Shown here: in pieces, positions 25,343-33,475 of the stretch
Position numbering within the stretch: the stretch's first letter is position 1
Layout: the number at the start of each line of letters is the position of its first letter
Origin: Pararhodobacter zhoushanensis
GTDB lineage: Bacteria; Pseudomonadota; Alphaproteobacteria; Rhodobacterales; Rhodobacteraceae
NCBI RefSeq assembly: GCF_025949695.1
Contig: NZ_JAPDFL010000001.1
Coordinates: 3,847,501-3,911,500 of the forward strand
DNA length: 64,000 nt
Reading direction: 5' to 3'
Notes under the pieces: model-generated
What the model was told of the DNA's origin: nothing
The model's input: only the letters and a program-made list of their open reading frames with translations
Databases searched by the model: none
Program-made: the position numbers and the translations under genes

Positions 25343-26209
25343 ATGTTCATCCTGATCACCGGCCTTTTGCTGGGCGGCACCTATGCGCTCATCGCCATGG
25401 GGCTGAACCTGCAATACGGCGTGGCGCGCATCATGAACCTCGCCAATGGCGAGATGCTGGTCGCCGGAGGCTTCGCTGCTTTCTGGGTCTACACCGCCGG
25501 TCAGGTGAACCCCATCGCCGCGCTGATCGTCGTGGCCCCTGTGGCCTTCGCCGTGAACTGGGTGCTCTACCGCGTCATGCTGCAACCGCTGGTCGCCCGC
25601 GCCAAGAACCGGGGCCAGCTGGAAACCGACAGCATCCTTGCCACCTTCGGTATGTCCTTTGCCTTTGTCGGCGTGATGACATGGGCCTTTGGCGGTGGCT
25701 ACTTCAACTACGCCTTCCTCGCCCAGCCGTTCGAGATGTTCGGCTCGTCCTACGCGCAGAACCGCATCGTCGCTTTCCTGATCGCCACAGTGATCGCCGC
25801 CGCGCTCTGGGTCTGGCTCACCTATTCCCGCGCTGGGCTCAGGATGCGCGCCGTCGCGGTTGACCCGCGCTCGGCCCGGCTGGTCGGCATCGACGTCAAG
25901 GCTACCTCGGCCCTCGCCTTCGCCCTTGGCGGTGCGATCACCGCGACCGGAGGCTCGCTCATTTCAATGTTCTTCACCCTCGATGCTTCCGTCGGCGTGC
26001 TCTTCACCATGAAAGCCCTGATCATCGTCATCATGGGCGGCGTCGGTGACATCCGCGGCACCATCATCGCCGCGCTGATCCTCGGCATCGCCGAAACCGC
26101 CGTCGCCCGGCTGATCGACCCCGGCCTCACCCTTGCCGCCGCCTATTTCCTCTTCCTCGCCGTGCTGCTCTTCCGCCCGCAGGGATTGTTCGGAAAGAAA
26201 CCGACATGA
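25343..26209 (+). CDS. livH: Branched-chain amino acid-type ABC permease (LivH family)
   Basis: 288-aa inner-membrane permease with about eight helices. LivH-type features: 'TYALIAMGLNLQYGVARIMNLANGEMLVAGGF', 'TFGMSFAFVGVMTWAF', and the cytoplasmic coupling loop 'YSRAGLRMRAVAVDPRSARLVGID'. Lies 63 bp after the SBP gene and overlaps the next permease by 4 bp (ATGA). Assignment to LivH rather than LivM rests on the N-terminal loop and shorter length. Confidence 0.92.
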   Translation: MFILITGLLLGGTYALIAMGLNLQYGVARIMNLANGEMLVAGGFAAFWVYTAGQVNPIAALIVVAPVAFAVNWVLYRVMLQPLVARAKNRGQLETDSILATFGMSFAFVGVMTWAFGGGYFNYAFLAQPFEMFGSSYAQNRIVAFLIATVIAAALWVWLTYSRAGLRMRAVAVDPRSARLVGIDVKATSALAFALGGAITATGGSLISMFFTLDASVGVLFTMKALIIVIMGGVGDIRGTIIAALILGIAETAVARLIDPGLTLAAAYFLFLAVLLFRPQGLFGKKPT

Positions 26210-27129
26210 GCACCCGCGAGATCCGCAACCTGATCGTCTCGGCCCTTCTGATCGGCCTCTGCTGCCTGCTGCCGGTCTATGGCTCGCCCTATTGGCTGAC
26301 GATGGGCACCACCATCGCCATGTATGCCGTGCTCTCTACCTCATGGGCGCTGTTTTCCGGCCCCACGCATTACATCTCGCTCGCCACCGCTGCCTTCTTC
26401 GGCGTCGGCACCTTTGTCACCGGCCTTGGGTTTCAGGACCTGCCGTTCTGGACCTTGCCGGTCATCGCCGCCGTTCTGGGTGCTGTGCTGGCGGCACTGG
26501 TCGGCATGGTCACCCTGCGCCTGTCGGGCGTCTACTTCGTCATCTTCACCCTCGGTCTGGCCGAGATGGTCCGGCAAGTCGTCACCTGGATACAAAACCA
26601 GACCGGCCATCGCGGCATGTATGTCCTCACGTCGCTGACCGAGCGCGAGATTTACTGGATGCTCATCGCCCTTGCTTCCATCGTCTTCCTTGCGGGCTGG
26701 CTGATCGGACGCTCGAAACTGGGCTTTGCCCTGCGCATCATCGGCAATGACGAGACCGTCGCCAAACATTCCGGCATCGACACCGCGCTGGCCAAGGTGC
26801 TGCTGTTCATGGTCCCCGGCGCTGCCGCTGCCGCCACCGGCGCGATCCTCGCCCCGCGCTATATCTATATCGAACCCTCCACCGCCTTCGCGCCGCTGCT
26901 GTCGTTCCAGGTCGTCATCATGGCGTTGCTCGGCGGCACGGGTCGCCTGTGGGGCCCCATCGCGGGCGTGATCCCCTTCACCCTGCTGTGGGAGGCCATC
27001 ACCCGCCAAGCCCCCAACCAGACCCTGCTCCTGCTCGGCGTCGCCTTCCTGCTCATCGTCTACGTCCTGCCCGGCGGTTTCGTCGGCCTCTGGGACCGCC
27101 TGCGTCGCCGCTATGGAGGCACCCGATGA
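26206..27129 (+). CDS. livM: Branched-chain amino acid-type ABC permease (LivM family)
   Basis: 307-aa inner-membrane permease, about nine helices, partner of the LivH-like subunit. Signatures: 'ALSTSWALFSGPTHYISLATAAFFGVG', 'LRLSGVYFVIFTLGLAEMVRQVV' and the coupling loop 'SKLGFALRIIGNDETVAKHSGIDTALAKV'. Translational coupling on both sides (4-bp overlaps). No ATPase fusion is present, unlike some LivM proteins. Confidence 0.92.
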   Translation: MSTREIRNLIVSALLIGLCCLLPVYGSPYWLTMGTTIAMYAVLSTSWALFSGPTHYISLATAAFFGVGTFVTGLGFQDLPFWTLPVIAAVLGAVLAALVGMVTLRLSGVYFVIFTLGLAEMVRQVVTWIQNQTGHRGMYVLTSLTEREIYWMLIALASIVFLAGWLIGRSKLGFALRIIGNDETVAKHSGIDTALAKVLLFMVPGAAAAATGAILAPRYIYIEPSTAFAPLLSFQVVIMALLGGTGRLWGPIAGVIPFTLLWEAITRQAPNQTLLLLGVAFLLIVYVLPGGFVGLWDRLRRRYGGTR

Positions 27130-27857
27130 GCAAAACCATCCTGCAAGCCCGCGATGTGACCAAGCGCTTTGGCGGTCTGGTTGCCGTGAACGGCGTCAGC
27201 TTCGACGTCACCGAGCATCAGGTGATGGGCATCATCGGCCCCAATGGCTCGGGCAAATCGACGATGATCAACATGATCTCGGGCAGCTTCGCGCCCAGCG
27301 CCGGGTCGATCCAGCTGAACGGGCGCGAGCTGGCCGGGCAACCCGCCCACAAGGTCGCGCGCCTTGGGGTCGGGCGCACCTTCCAGCTGGTCCGCCTGCT
27401 GCCCGAACTCAGCGTCACGCAGAACGTCCTCGCCGGGGCCGCCTTCGGCCACCGCCGCCGCTGGGGGCCTGAGGCCGAGCGCTTCGCCCATACCCTGCTC
27501 GACCGCCTCGGTCTGGCGCAGGTCGCAGCCCTCCCCGTCTCTGCCCTTACCTACATTGACACCAAACGCGTCGAACTGGCCCGCGCGCTGGCCGGAGAGC
27601 CCGAGGTGCTGCTGCTCGACGAATGGCTGGCAGGCCTCAACCCGACCGAGCTGTCCACCGGCATCGACCTGATCAAATCCTTGCGCGATGAGGGCCGCAC
27701 GATCATCCTTGTCGAACACGTCATGGACGCCATCCGCAGCCTGTGCGACCGCTGCGTGGTGATGTCCTCGGGCACCAAGATCGCCGAGGGCACGCCCGCC
27801 GAGGTACTCTCTGACCGCGAAGTGATCCGCGCCTATCTGGGGGATGACGATGCTTGA
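27126..27857 (+). CDS. livG: ABC transporter ATP-binding protein (LivG family)
   Basis: 243-aa nucleotide-binding subunit. Walker A GPNGSGKST (residues 38-46), LivG-specific 'IGVGRTFQ'-like 'LGVGRTFQLVRLLPELSV', a signature region reduced to 'LTYIDTKRVELARAL' (LSGGQ is replaced by LTYID), Walker B 'EVLLLDEWLAGLNPTE' and the H-loop 'VEHVMDAI'. The degenerate LSGGQ here resembles LivG proteins whose second site carries the consensus in LivF. The ATG at 27126 overlaps the LivM stop. Confidence 0.9.
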   Translation: MSKTILQARDVTKRFGGLVAVNGVSFDVTEHQVMGIIGPNGSGKSTMINMISGSFAPSAGSIQLNGRELAGQPAHKVARLGVGRTFQLVRLLPELSVTQNVLAGAAFGHRRRWGPEAERFAHTLLDRLGLAQVAALPVSALTYIDTKRVELARALAGEPEVLLLDEWLAGLNPTELSTGIDLIKSLRDEGRTIILVEHVMDAIRSLCDRCVVMSSGTKIAEGTPAEVLSDREVIRAYLGDDDA

Positions 27858-28992
27858 AATCGCTGGCCTCTCCGTCCGCTACGGCAAACACACCGCCCTC
27901 ACCGAGACCGCGCTGAGCGTAAAAAAGGGCGAGATCGTCGTCATTCTGGGCGCCAACGGGGCGGGGAAATCCACCCTGCTCAAAGCCATCGCCGGGATCT
28001 GCGAAGGGAAAAGCACCGGCAGCGTCACCATGGGGTCCGACCCCGTCCTGGGCCTGCCCGCCCACAAAGTCGTGGAACGCGGCATCGCGCTGGTGCCTGA
28101 GGGGCGCGGCATTTTCGGCGATCTCACCGTCCGCGAGAACCTGCTGCTGGGCGCGAACCCCCAACGCGCCCGCGAAGAGGCCGACGCCAATTTCGAACGC
28201 CTGATCCGCCTGTTCCCCAAGCTGACCGACCGCGCCGGACAGACGGTGCGCACCATGTCGGGCGGCGAGCAGCAGATGGTCGCCATCGGTCGCGCGATGA
28301 TGTCCAACCCCGAAATCCTGATGCTGGACGAACCCAGCCTCGGCTTGTCACCGCTTCTGGCCAAGGAGCTGTTCCAGAACCTCAAGGCCGTCCGCGCCGC
28401 CGGTCTGGGCATCCTTTTGGTTGAACAGAACGCCAAGCTCAGCCTCGCCATCGCCGACCGGGGTTACCTGCTCGAAAACGGCCGCATCCTGCGCGAGGAT
28501 AAAGCCTCGATCCTGCTGCACGACCCCGCCGTGCAGGCCGCCTATCTCGGCGGTGCCGCCGGTCACGCGACCGGCCCGGCCAAGCCGACCCCCGTGCCGC
28601 AGGCGGCCCCCGCCACGCCAACCCCGCGCGCCCCGTCGACCGCCAGCGTGCCCTCGTCGCAGATCGCGGGCCTCGACATCGACGCCCTCGTCTCCAGCGC
28701 CGCGCAAAAAGCCGTGCGCCCGCCCAGCACGCTCACCCCGGCCTACACAACCAGCGCCCCCCGCGCCGATCACCTGCGCCAGACGCTTTCCGCCATCGAA
28801 AGCGCCGCACGCCAGCCGCGCCCCTCCTCGCTACCGCCCCTGCGCGCGCAGGCCCGTCCCAACGCGCCCACCGCCAGCGCACCCACAGTACAACGCCCCA
28901 CCCCCGGCGCCCCCACCCCGATCCCCGGAGGCCGCGTCGACGTCTACCGCCGCCGCCCCGGCACATCGCAGTTCGACAAGACCGAGGTCTGA
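27844..28992 (+). CDS. livF: ABC transporter ATP-binding protein (LivF family) with a long disordered C-terminal tail
   Basis: 382 aa. Residues 1-236 are a standard LivF ATPase: Walker A GANGAGKST (36-44), 'RGIALVPEGRGIFGDLTVRENLLLG', signature SGGEQQ (139-144), Walker B LMLDEPSLGLSP, H-loop 'VEQNAKLSL'. Residues ~238-382 are a Pro/Ala/Thr/Ser-rich tail with no counterpart in ordinary LivF. Two short ordered-looking islands ('AGLDIDALVSSAAQKA', 'ADHLRQTLSAIESAAR') and a basic end 'GRVDVYRRRPGTSQFDKTEV' stand out. Overlaps LivG by 14 bp; the next gene follows after 1 bp. The tail is in frame, continuous, and no indel is needed to explain it. Confidence 0.9.
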   Translation: MTMLEIAGLSVRYGKHTALTETALSVKKGEIVVILGANGAGKSTLLKAIAGICEGKSTGSVTMGSDPVLGLPAHKVVERGIALVPEGRGIFGDLTVRENLLLGANPQRAREEADANFERLIRLFPKLTDRAGQTVRTMSGGEQQMVAIGRAMMSNPEILMLDEPSLGLSPLLAKELFQNLKAVRAAGLGILLVEQNAKLSLAIADRGYLLENGRILREDKASILLHDPAVQAAYLGGAAGHATGPAKPTPVPQAAPATPTPRAPSTASVPSSQIAGLDIDALVSSAAQKAVRPPSTLTPAYTTSAPRADHLRQTLSAIESAARQPRPSSLPPLRAQARPNAPTASAPTVQRPTPGAPTPIPGGRVDVYRRRPGTSQFDKTEV

Positions 28993-28993
28993 C

Positions 28994-30466
28994 ATGCTCG
29001 ACGCCCCCGCCACCAAGACCATCCGCGGCCAGTACATCAACGGCCAATGGGTCCGCGCGGCCCGCCATTTTGCCGACATCAACCCCTCGACCGGCGCGCT
29101 GTTTGCCGAAGCCCCTGACGGCACCCGCAGCGACGCCCGCGCGGCCATCGAAGCCGCCCATGCCGCCTTCCCCGCCTGGGCCGAGATGAAATTCACCGAG
29201 CGCGCGCATCTGCTCAACAAGATCAGCGACATCTGGGAACGCCGCGCGCCCGAGTTCATCGCCTGCGCGCAGGCCGAGGGTGGCGGTTGGTACGGCAAGG
29301 GCGCGTTCGAGGCCCATTACGTCACCGAGGTTTTCCGCTCCGCCGCCGCCATCTGCTACCAACCGCTGGGTGAGGTGCTGCCGTCCGAATACGGCAAGGT
29401 CTCGACCGGCGTGCGCTATCCGATGGGCGTGATCTCGGTGATCAGCCCATGGAACTTCCCCGGCGTCCTGACCGCGCGCGGCTTCGCCTTCGCGCTGGCC
29501 GCGGGCAACACCATCGTGCTCAAACCCTCCGAGGACACCCCGTGGATCGGCGGCCTCTACTTCGCCGAGATCATGGAAGAGGCCCGCGTCCCCGCCGGCG
29601 TCTTCAACGTTGTCACCTGCGCGCGCGAAGGCGTCGCCGCGATGGGCGATGAGCTGATCGAGCACCCCTATGTCAAAGGTATCTCCTTCACCGGCTCCAC
29701 CCCCGTCGGCCGCGCCATCGCCGCCAAGGCGGGCGCGCATCTCAAGAAGGCCTGTGTGGAACTGGGCGGCAAGGACAGCCTGATCATCCTCGACGACGCC
29801 GACCTTGACCGCGCCGCCCAAGCCGCCAATTTCGGCAGCTTCATGCATCAGGGCCAGATCTGCATGAGTGTTGAAAAAGTGCTGGTGCATGAAAAAGTAT
29901 ACGCCGAATTCCTGCCCAAATTCGCCGAACGTGCCGCAAAACTGAAAGTCGGTGACAGCGCCGATCCGTCCAACGTCATCGGCCCCTTGATCAACGACCG
30001 CCAGGTCGCCCGCGTCAAAGCCCAGCTTGATGACGCCATCGCCAAGGGGGCCAAGGTCGTCACCGGCGGCAAGATCACCGGTCGCTTTGTCGAGCCGACG
30101 CTGCTCACCGGCGTCACCCCCGACATGCTGATCTACCGCGACGAGACCTTCGGCCCCGTCGTCCCGGTCATCCCCTTCCGCACCGATGACGAGGCCATCG
30201 CCCTCAACAACGACACCGAATACGGCCTCTCCGCCGGTATCTTCAGCCGCGACGAAGCCCGCGCGCTGGCCATGTCCAAACGGCTGGAAACCGGCATGTG
30301 CCACATCAACTGCACCTCGGTGAATGACGAACCGCACGTCCCCTTCGGCGGCTCCAAAGCCTCGGGGCTTGGCCGTCACGGTGGCCGCTGGTCAATAGAG
30401 ACCTTCACCGAAACCCGCTGGATCACCCTTGATCGCGGCGGCCGTCCCTACCCGCCGGTCTTCTGA
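28994..30466 (+). CDS. NAD(P)-dependent aldehyde dehydrogenase (benzaldehyde/vanillin dehydrogenase-like)
   Basis: 490-aa aldehyde dehydrogenase. Oxyanion Asn N154 in 'SPWNFPG', general base E256 in 'VELGGKDSL', nucleophile C290 in 'GQICMS', and the 'GPLINDRQV' and 'EPHVPFGGSKASGLGRHGG' C-terminal motifs. The 'GQICMS' and 'HINCTSVNDEPHVPFGG' wording is closest to the benzaldehyde/vanillin/salicylaldehyde dehydrogenase group, so an aromatic aldehyde is the likeliest substrate (inference). The gene starts 1 bp after the livF stop and is coupled to the SDR by TGATG, placing it in the transporter operon. Confidence 0.9.
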   Translation: MLDAPATKTIRGQYINGQWVRAARHFADINPSTGALFAEAPDGTRSDARAAIEAAHAAFPAWAEMKFTERAHLLNKISDIWERRAPEFIACAQAEGGGWYGKGAFEAHYVTEVFRSAAAICYQPLGEVLPSEYGKVSTGVRYPMGVISVISPWNFPGVLTARGFAFALAAGNTIVLKPSEDTPWIGGLYFAEIMEEARVPAGVFNVVTCAREGVAAMGDELIEHPYVKGISFTGSTPVGRAIAAKAGAHLKKACVELGGKDSLIILDDADLDRAAQAANFGSFMHQGQICMSVEKVLVHEKVYAEFLPKFAERAAKLKVGDSADPSNVIGPLINDRQVARVKAQLDDAIAKGAKVVTGGKITGRFVEPTLLTGVTPDMLIYRDETFGPVVPVIPFRTDDEAIALNNDTEYGLSAGIFSRDEARALAMSKRLETGMCHINCTSVNDEPHVPFGGSKASGLGRHGGRWSIETFTETRWITLDRGGRPYPPVF

Positions 30467-31227
30467 TGCCCGACCTGCCCCGCCTCCTGCACAACCGCCG
30501 CATCGCCGTGCTCGGCTCGGGCCACGGCCTTGGCCGCGCCGTCGCCCGCGCCGCGCAGGCAGCGGGGGCCGAGGTGCTGGGCATCGACTCCGACGCCCGC
30601 TTTGACCACATTGACGCCCTCTACCGCACCGACCTCAGCGACCCCGCCGCGATGGATGCCGTCGCGCAGGCGCTGCCACAGGGCCTCGACGGCCTCGCCC
30701 TCTTCCCTGTCATCCTTGAAACCGACCCCGCCACCCAGCTCGCGCAAGCCCTCGCCGCCCCCAAGCGCCTGGCCGAAGCCCTCGCGCCCAAACTCGCCCC
30801 CGGCGGCGCCATCCTCGCCCGCGCCGCGCCCCGCCACGCCGACTGGCCCCGCGCGCTCGACATGATCCGCGCCGCCGCCGCCCTGCGCCCGGGCGAGGCC
30901 GACGATTTCGCAACCCGCTGGGCCCTGCAGGCCGAAGCCATCGACACCCCCCGCCTGATCGGCTGGGCCATGCTCGCCTGGACCCTCACCCATTGCCACA
31001 GCTGGCCCGGCATCCGCGTCAACGCCCTGACCCCCGCCAGTCCCGACGGCCACCTGCCGCCCGCCCTCACCGTCGCCAGCGGCCTCGACGCGGCCCAAGG
31101 CCCCGCCCTCGCCGCGCAGGCCGCCGTCTTTTTGCTGTCCGGCCTCTCGGCGGGCCTGACAGGCGCCACACTCGCCGCCGATGCCGGGCTCTCCGCCCAG
31201 ATACAATCGCGTCTCGAAGGGCTGTAA
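30466..31227 (+). CDS. Degenerate short-chain dehydrogenase-like protein
   Basis: 253-aa Rossmann protein. The N-terminal nucleotide motif reads GSGHGLG (17-23), and the C-terminal 'GIRVNALTPASP...AAQAAVFLLSGLSAGLTGATLAADAGL' is the normal SDR end. The catalytic Ser and the Y-x-x-x-K pair are not visible where expected ('FATRWALQAEAIDTPRLIGW'). The central Rossmann strand 'NNAG' motif is also missing ('LALFPVILET'). It probably binds a dinucleotide but may not reduce in the usual way. Coupled to the aldehyde dehydrogenase by a TGATG overlap; Arg/Pro/Ala-rich codon use is like that of its neighbours. Confidence 0.75.
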   Translation: MPDLPRLLHNRRIAVLGSGHGLGRAVARAAQAAGAEVLGIDSDARFDHIDALYRTDLSDPAAMDAVAQALPQGLDGLALFPVILETDPATQLAQALAAPKRLAEALAPKLAPGGAILARAAPRHADWPRALDMIRAAAALRPGEADDFATRWALQAEAIDTPRLIGWAMLAWTLTHCHSWPGIRVNALTPASPDGHLPPALTVASGLDAAQGPALAAQAAVFLLSGLSAGLTGATLAADAGLSAQIQSRLEGL

Positions 31228-31248
31228 GCCCCCGGAAAGGAACATCAG

Positions 31249-32790
31249 ATGAGCACCATCTTCTGGATCATCGCCCTGATCATCGTGCTGGCCGCCCTCA
31301 TCGCGCTGGCCGCCGCCTTCTACCAGCGGGGCACCAACGCGATCAGCCTCGTGCGCACCGGCATCGGCGGGCGCAAGATCGTGATCGACGGCGGGATGCT
31401 GGCGCTGCCCTGGTTCCACGAGGTCGCGCGCGTCAACATGCAGACCCTGCGCCTGCATCTGGACCGCCGCGCCGATCAGTCGCTGATCACCCGCGACCGG
31501 ATGCGCGTCGATGTCGGCGCGGAATTCTACCTCTCTGTCCCGCCCGATGAAGCCTCGATCGCCCGCGCAGCCCAGACCCTTGGCCGGCGCAGCTTTCAAC
31601 CCGACGAGCTGCGCGCGCTGATCGAGGGCATGTTCGTCGACGCCCTGCGCGCCGTCGCCGCCCGCCACACAATGGACGAGCTGCACGAGGGCCGCGCCGA
31701 ATTCGTCGCCGCCGTGCGCAGCGCGCTGGCCGAGCCGATCACCCGCTACGGGCTGCAACTGGACTCTGTCTCGCTCACCGCGCTGGACCAGACCCCGTTC
31801 TCCGCCCTCGATGAAAACAACGCCTTCAACGCCGTCGGCCTGCGCAAACTGGCCGAGGTCGTGGCGCAATCAAAGAAAGAGCGCGCCGAGATCGAAGGCG
31901 ACACCGCCGTTTCGGTGCGCCGCGCCGCGATGGAGGCATCCCGCCGCAAGATGGAGATCGACCTCGAGGAACGCCGCGCCGAAATCTCGCAGGCCCAGCA
32001 GATCGAATCCCTGATGGCCACCCAACTGGCCGAGGTCGCCCGCGCCAAGGCCGATGCCGAACGCTCTGCCGCGCAGTCGCGCATCCAGATGGAACAGCAG
32101 ATCCAGACCGCCGATATCGCCCGCGAACAGGCGATCCGCGAGGCTGAAATCCTGCGCGCCCGCGCGCTGGAAATCGCCGAACAGGACCGCGCCGTGCAGG
32201 TGCTGGCGAAAAGCCAGGAGGAAAGCCGCGCGCAGGCCGAGGCCGATCTGGCCCGCGCCGACGCGGTGCGCGCGCACGAATCCATCGAGACCGCCCGCGC
32301 CGGGGCCGAGGCCGAACGCCGCCGCGACCTTGGCGTCATCGCCGCCGAAGCCGAGGCCGCCGCCAGCGCCCGCCGGGCCGAAATCGCCGCAGACTCGGGC
32401 CGCAAGGTGGCCGCGGACCGGCTCGAGACCGCCAAGCTGGACGCTCAGGCCAGCCTCGCCCAACGCCACGCCGAGGCCGAGGCGCTCACTGCCCGCATCG
32501 CCGCCGAAAACACCCGCTCGGACGCCAGCCTCGCCCATGCTGTCGAACTGGCCCGCCTCGAAGCCTTGCCCAAAACATTGGGTGAGATGATGAAGCCGGT
32601 CGAAAAGATCAAGGAAATCAACATCCATCAGGTCGGCACGGTCGAGGGCTCGCGCGGGGCCATCCTGCAGGCGCTGGAAGGCGTGCTCGATCAGGCGGTC
32701 AGCGCCCCCAACCTGCACCGGGTCCTTGACCGCCTCACCGACGACATCCGCCACGGTGACGTGGACCGCAAACGCCGCCGCGACGACTGA
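31249..32790 (+). CDS. Flotillin / SPFH-domain protein (YqiK-like)
   Basis: 513-aa membrane-anchored scaffold. One N-terminal membrane helix (residues 3-25), an SPFH domain (about 30-190: 'RVNMQTLRLHLDRRADQSLITRDRMRVDVGAEFYLSV'), then a ~250-residue Glu/Ala/Arg coiled coil with the flotillin-type EA repeats, and a C-terminal tail ending in basic residues. Bacterial members organise membrane microdomains. It begins 21 bp after the SDR gene and so may be read from the same message. No NfeD-like partner is seen next to it. Confidence 0.9.
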   Translation: MSTIFWIIALIIVLAALIALAAAFYQRGTNAISLVRTGIGGRKIVIDGGMLALPWFHEVARVNMQTLRLHLDRRADQSLITRDRMRVDVGAEFYLSVPPDEASIARAAQTLGRRSFQPDELRALIEGMFVDALRAVAARHTMDELHEGRAEFVAAVRSALAEPITRYGLQLDSVSLTALDQTPFSALDENNAFNAVGLRKLAEVVAQSKKERAEIEGDTAVSVRRAAMEASRRKMEIDLEERRAEISQAQQIESLMATQLAEVARAKADAERSAAQSRIQMEQQIQTADIAREQAIREAEILRARALEIAEQDRAVQVLAKSQEESRAQAEADLARADAVRAHESIETARAGAEAERRRDLGVIAAEAEAAASARRAEIAADSGRKVAADRLETAKLDAQASLAQRHAEAEALTARIAAENTRSDASLAHAVELARLEALPKTLGEMMKPVEKIKEINIHQVGTVEGSRGAILQALEGVLDQAVSAPNLHRVLDRLTDDIRHGDVDRKRRRDD

Positions 32791-32822
32791 CCATATCATC
32801 TGTCCCTCAATATCCCGGGGGC

Positions 32823-32893
32823 GGGCCGGCACGGCCCGGCGGGGGCAGCGCCCCCGAGCGGCGGGCGACCCCCTCGATGGGGGTCGCCCGCCG
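32823..32893 (+). terminator. Tandem GC-rich hairpins between the flotillin gene and yajC
   Basis: Three hairpins in series: GGGCC-ggcac-GGCCC near 32823-32837, GGGGGC-agc-GCCCCC at 32841-32855, and a 15-bp perfect stem at 32859-32873 / 32879-32893 with a 5-nt loop. No T run follows. They occupy much of the 249-bp gap between co-directional genes and probably end the liv/flotillin message (inference). Confidence 0.6.
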
Positions 32894-33039
32894 CCGCCCC
32901 CTTCACCGGCAAACACGCGCCTGTCATCGCGCTTTTTCGCCTCACCCCTCTCGCTTGAACTCACATCAGCCCCCATATAGGGTGCGCGCGACCTGACGTC
33001 GGGGGCTATCCCCGGCCCGATGATGACCCGAGGAGCCCC

Positions 33040-33369
33040 ATGTTCATCACCCCTGCCTTCGCCCAGACCGCCGGCGCTGCCGGTGCCGGTAGCCTGATTT
33101 CGTCACTCGTCCCCTTTGTCCTGATTTTCGGGATCATGTGGTTCTTGCTGATCCGTCCGCAGCAAAAAAAGGTCAAAGAGCATCGCGCGATGGTCGACGC
33201 CCTGCGTCGCGGCGATCAGGTGATCACGGCTGGCGGCCTGATCGGCAAGGTTGCCAAGGTCAAGGAAGACGGTGAAGTCGAAGTCGAGATCGCCGAAGGC
33301 GTGAAAGTCCGCGTCGTGCGCTCGACCATCACCACCGTGATGTCCAAGAGCGAACCGGCAGCCAGCTGA
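33040..33369 (+). CDS. yajC: Preprotein translocase subunit YajC
   Basis: 109-aa single-span protein that associates with SecDF. An N-terminal membrane helix (about residues 18-38, 'ISSLVPFVLIFGIMWFLLIRPQQ') is followed by the conserved 'RPQQKKVKEHRAMVDALRRGDQVITAGGLIGKV' and a small beta domain. RBS GAGGAG is 6 bp before the ATG. First gene of yajC-secD-secF. Confidence 0.96.
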   Translation: MFITPAFAQTAGAAGAGSLISSLVPFVLIFGIMWFLLIRPQQKKVKEHRAMVDALRRGDQVITAGGLIGKVAKVKEDGEVEVEIAEGVKVRVVRSTITTVMSKSEPAAS

Positions 33370-33417
33370 TATCGCCTTCTGCGGTCGCGGCGCACCTCTC
33401 GTGCCGCGGCCCTGACC

Positions 33418-33434
33418 GGGCGCGCAATGCGCCC
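33418..33434 (+). other. Stem-loop in the yajC-secD spacer
   Basis: GGGCGC-gcaat-GCGCCC, perfect 6-bp stem with a 5-nt loop, 41 bp before the secD start, in a 106-bp spacer that also carries an imperfect GC stem near 33384-33408. It may modulate processing or expression between yajC and secD; no T run, so not a clear terminator. Confidence 0.4.
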
Positions 33435-33475
33435 TTCCCGGCCCCCATTGCCCGGCTCCATCGCAAGGCCTCACC

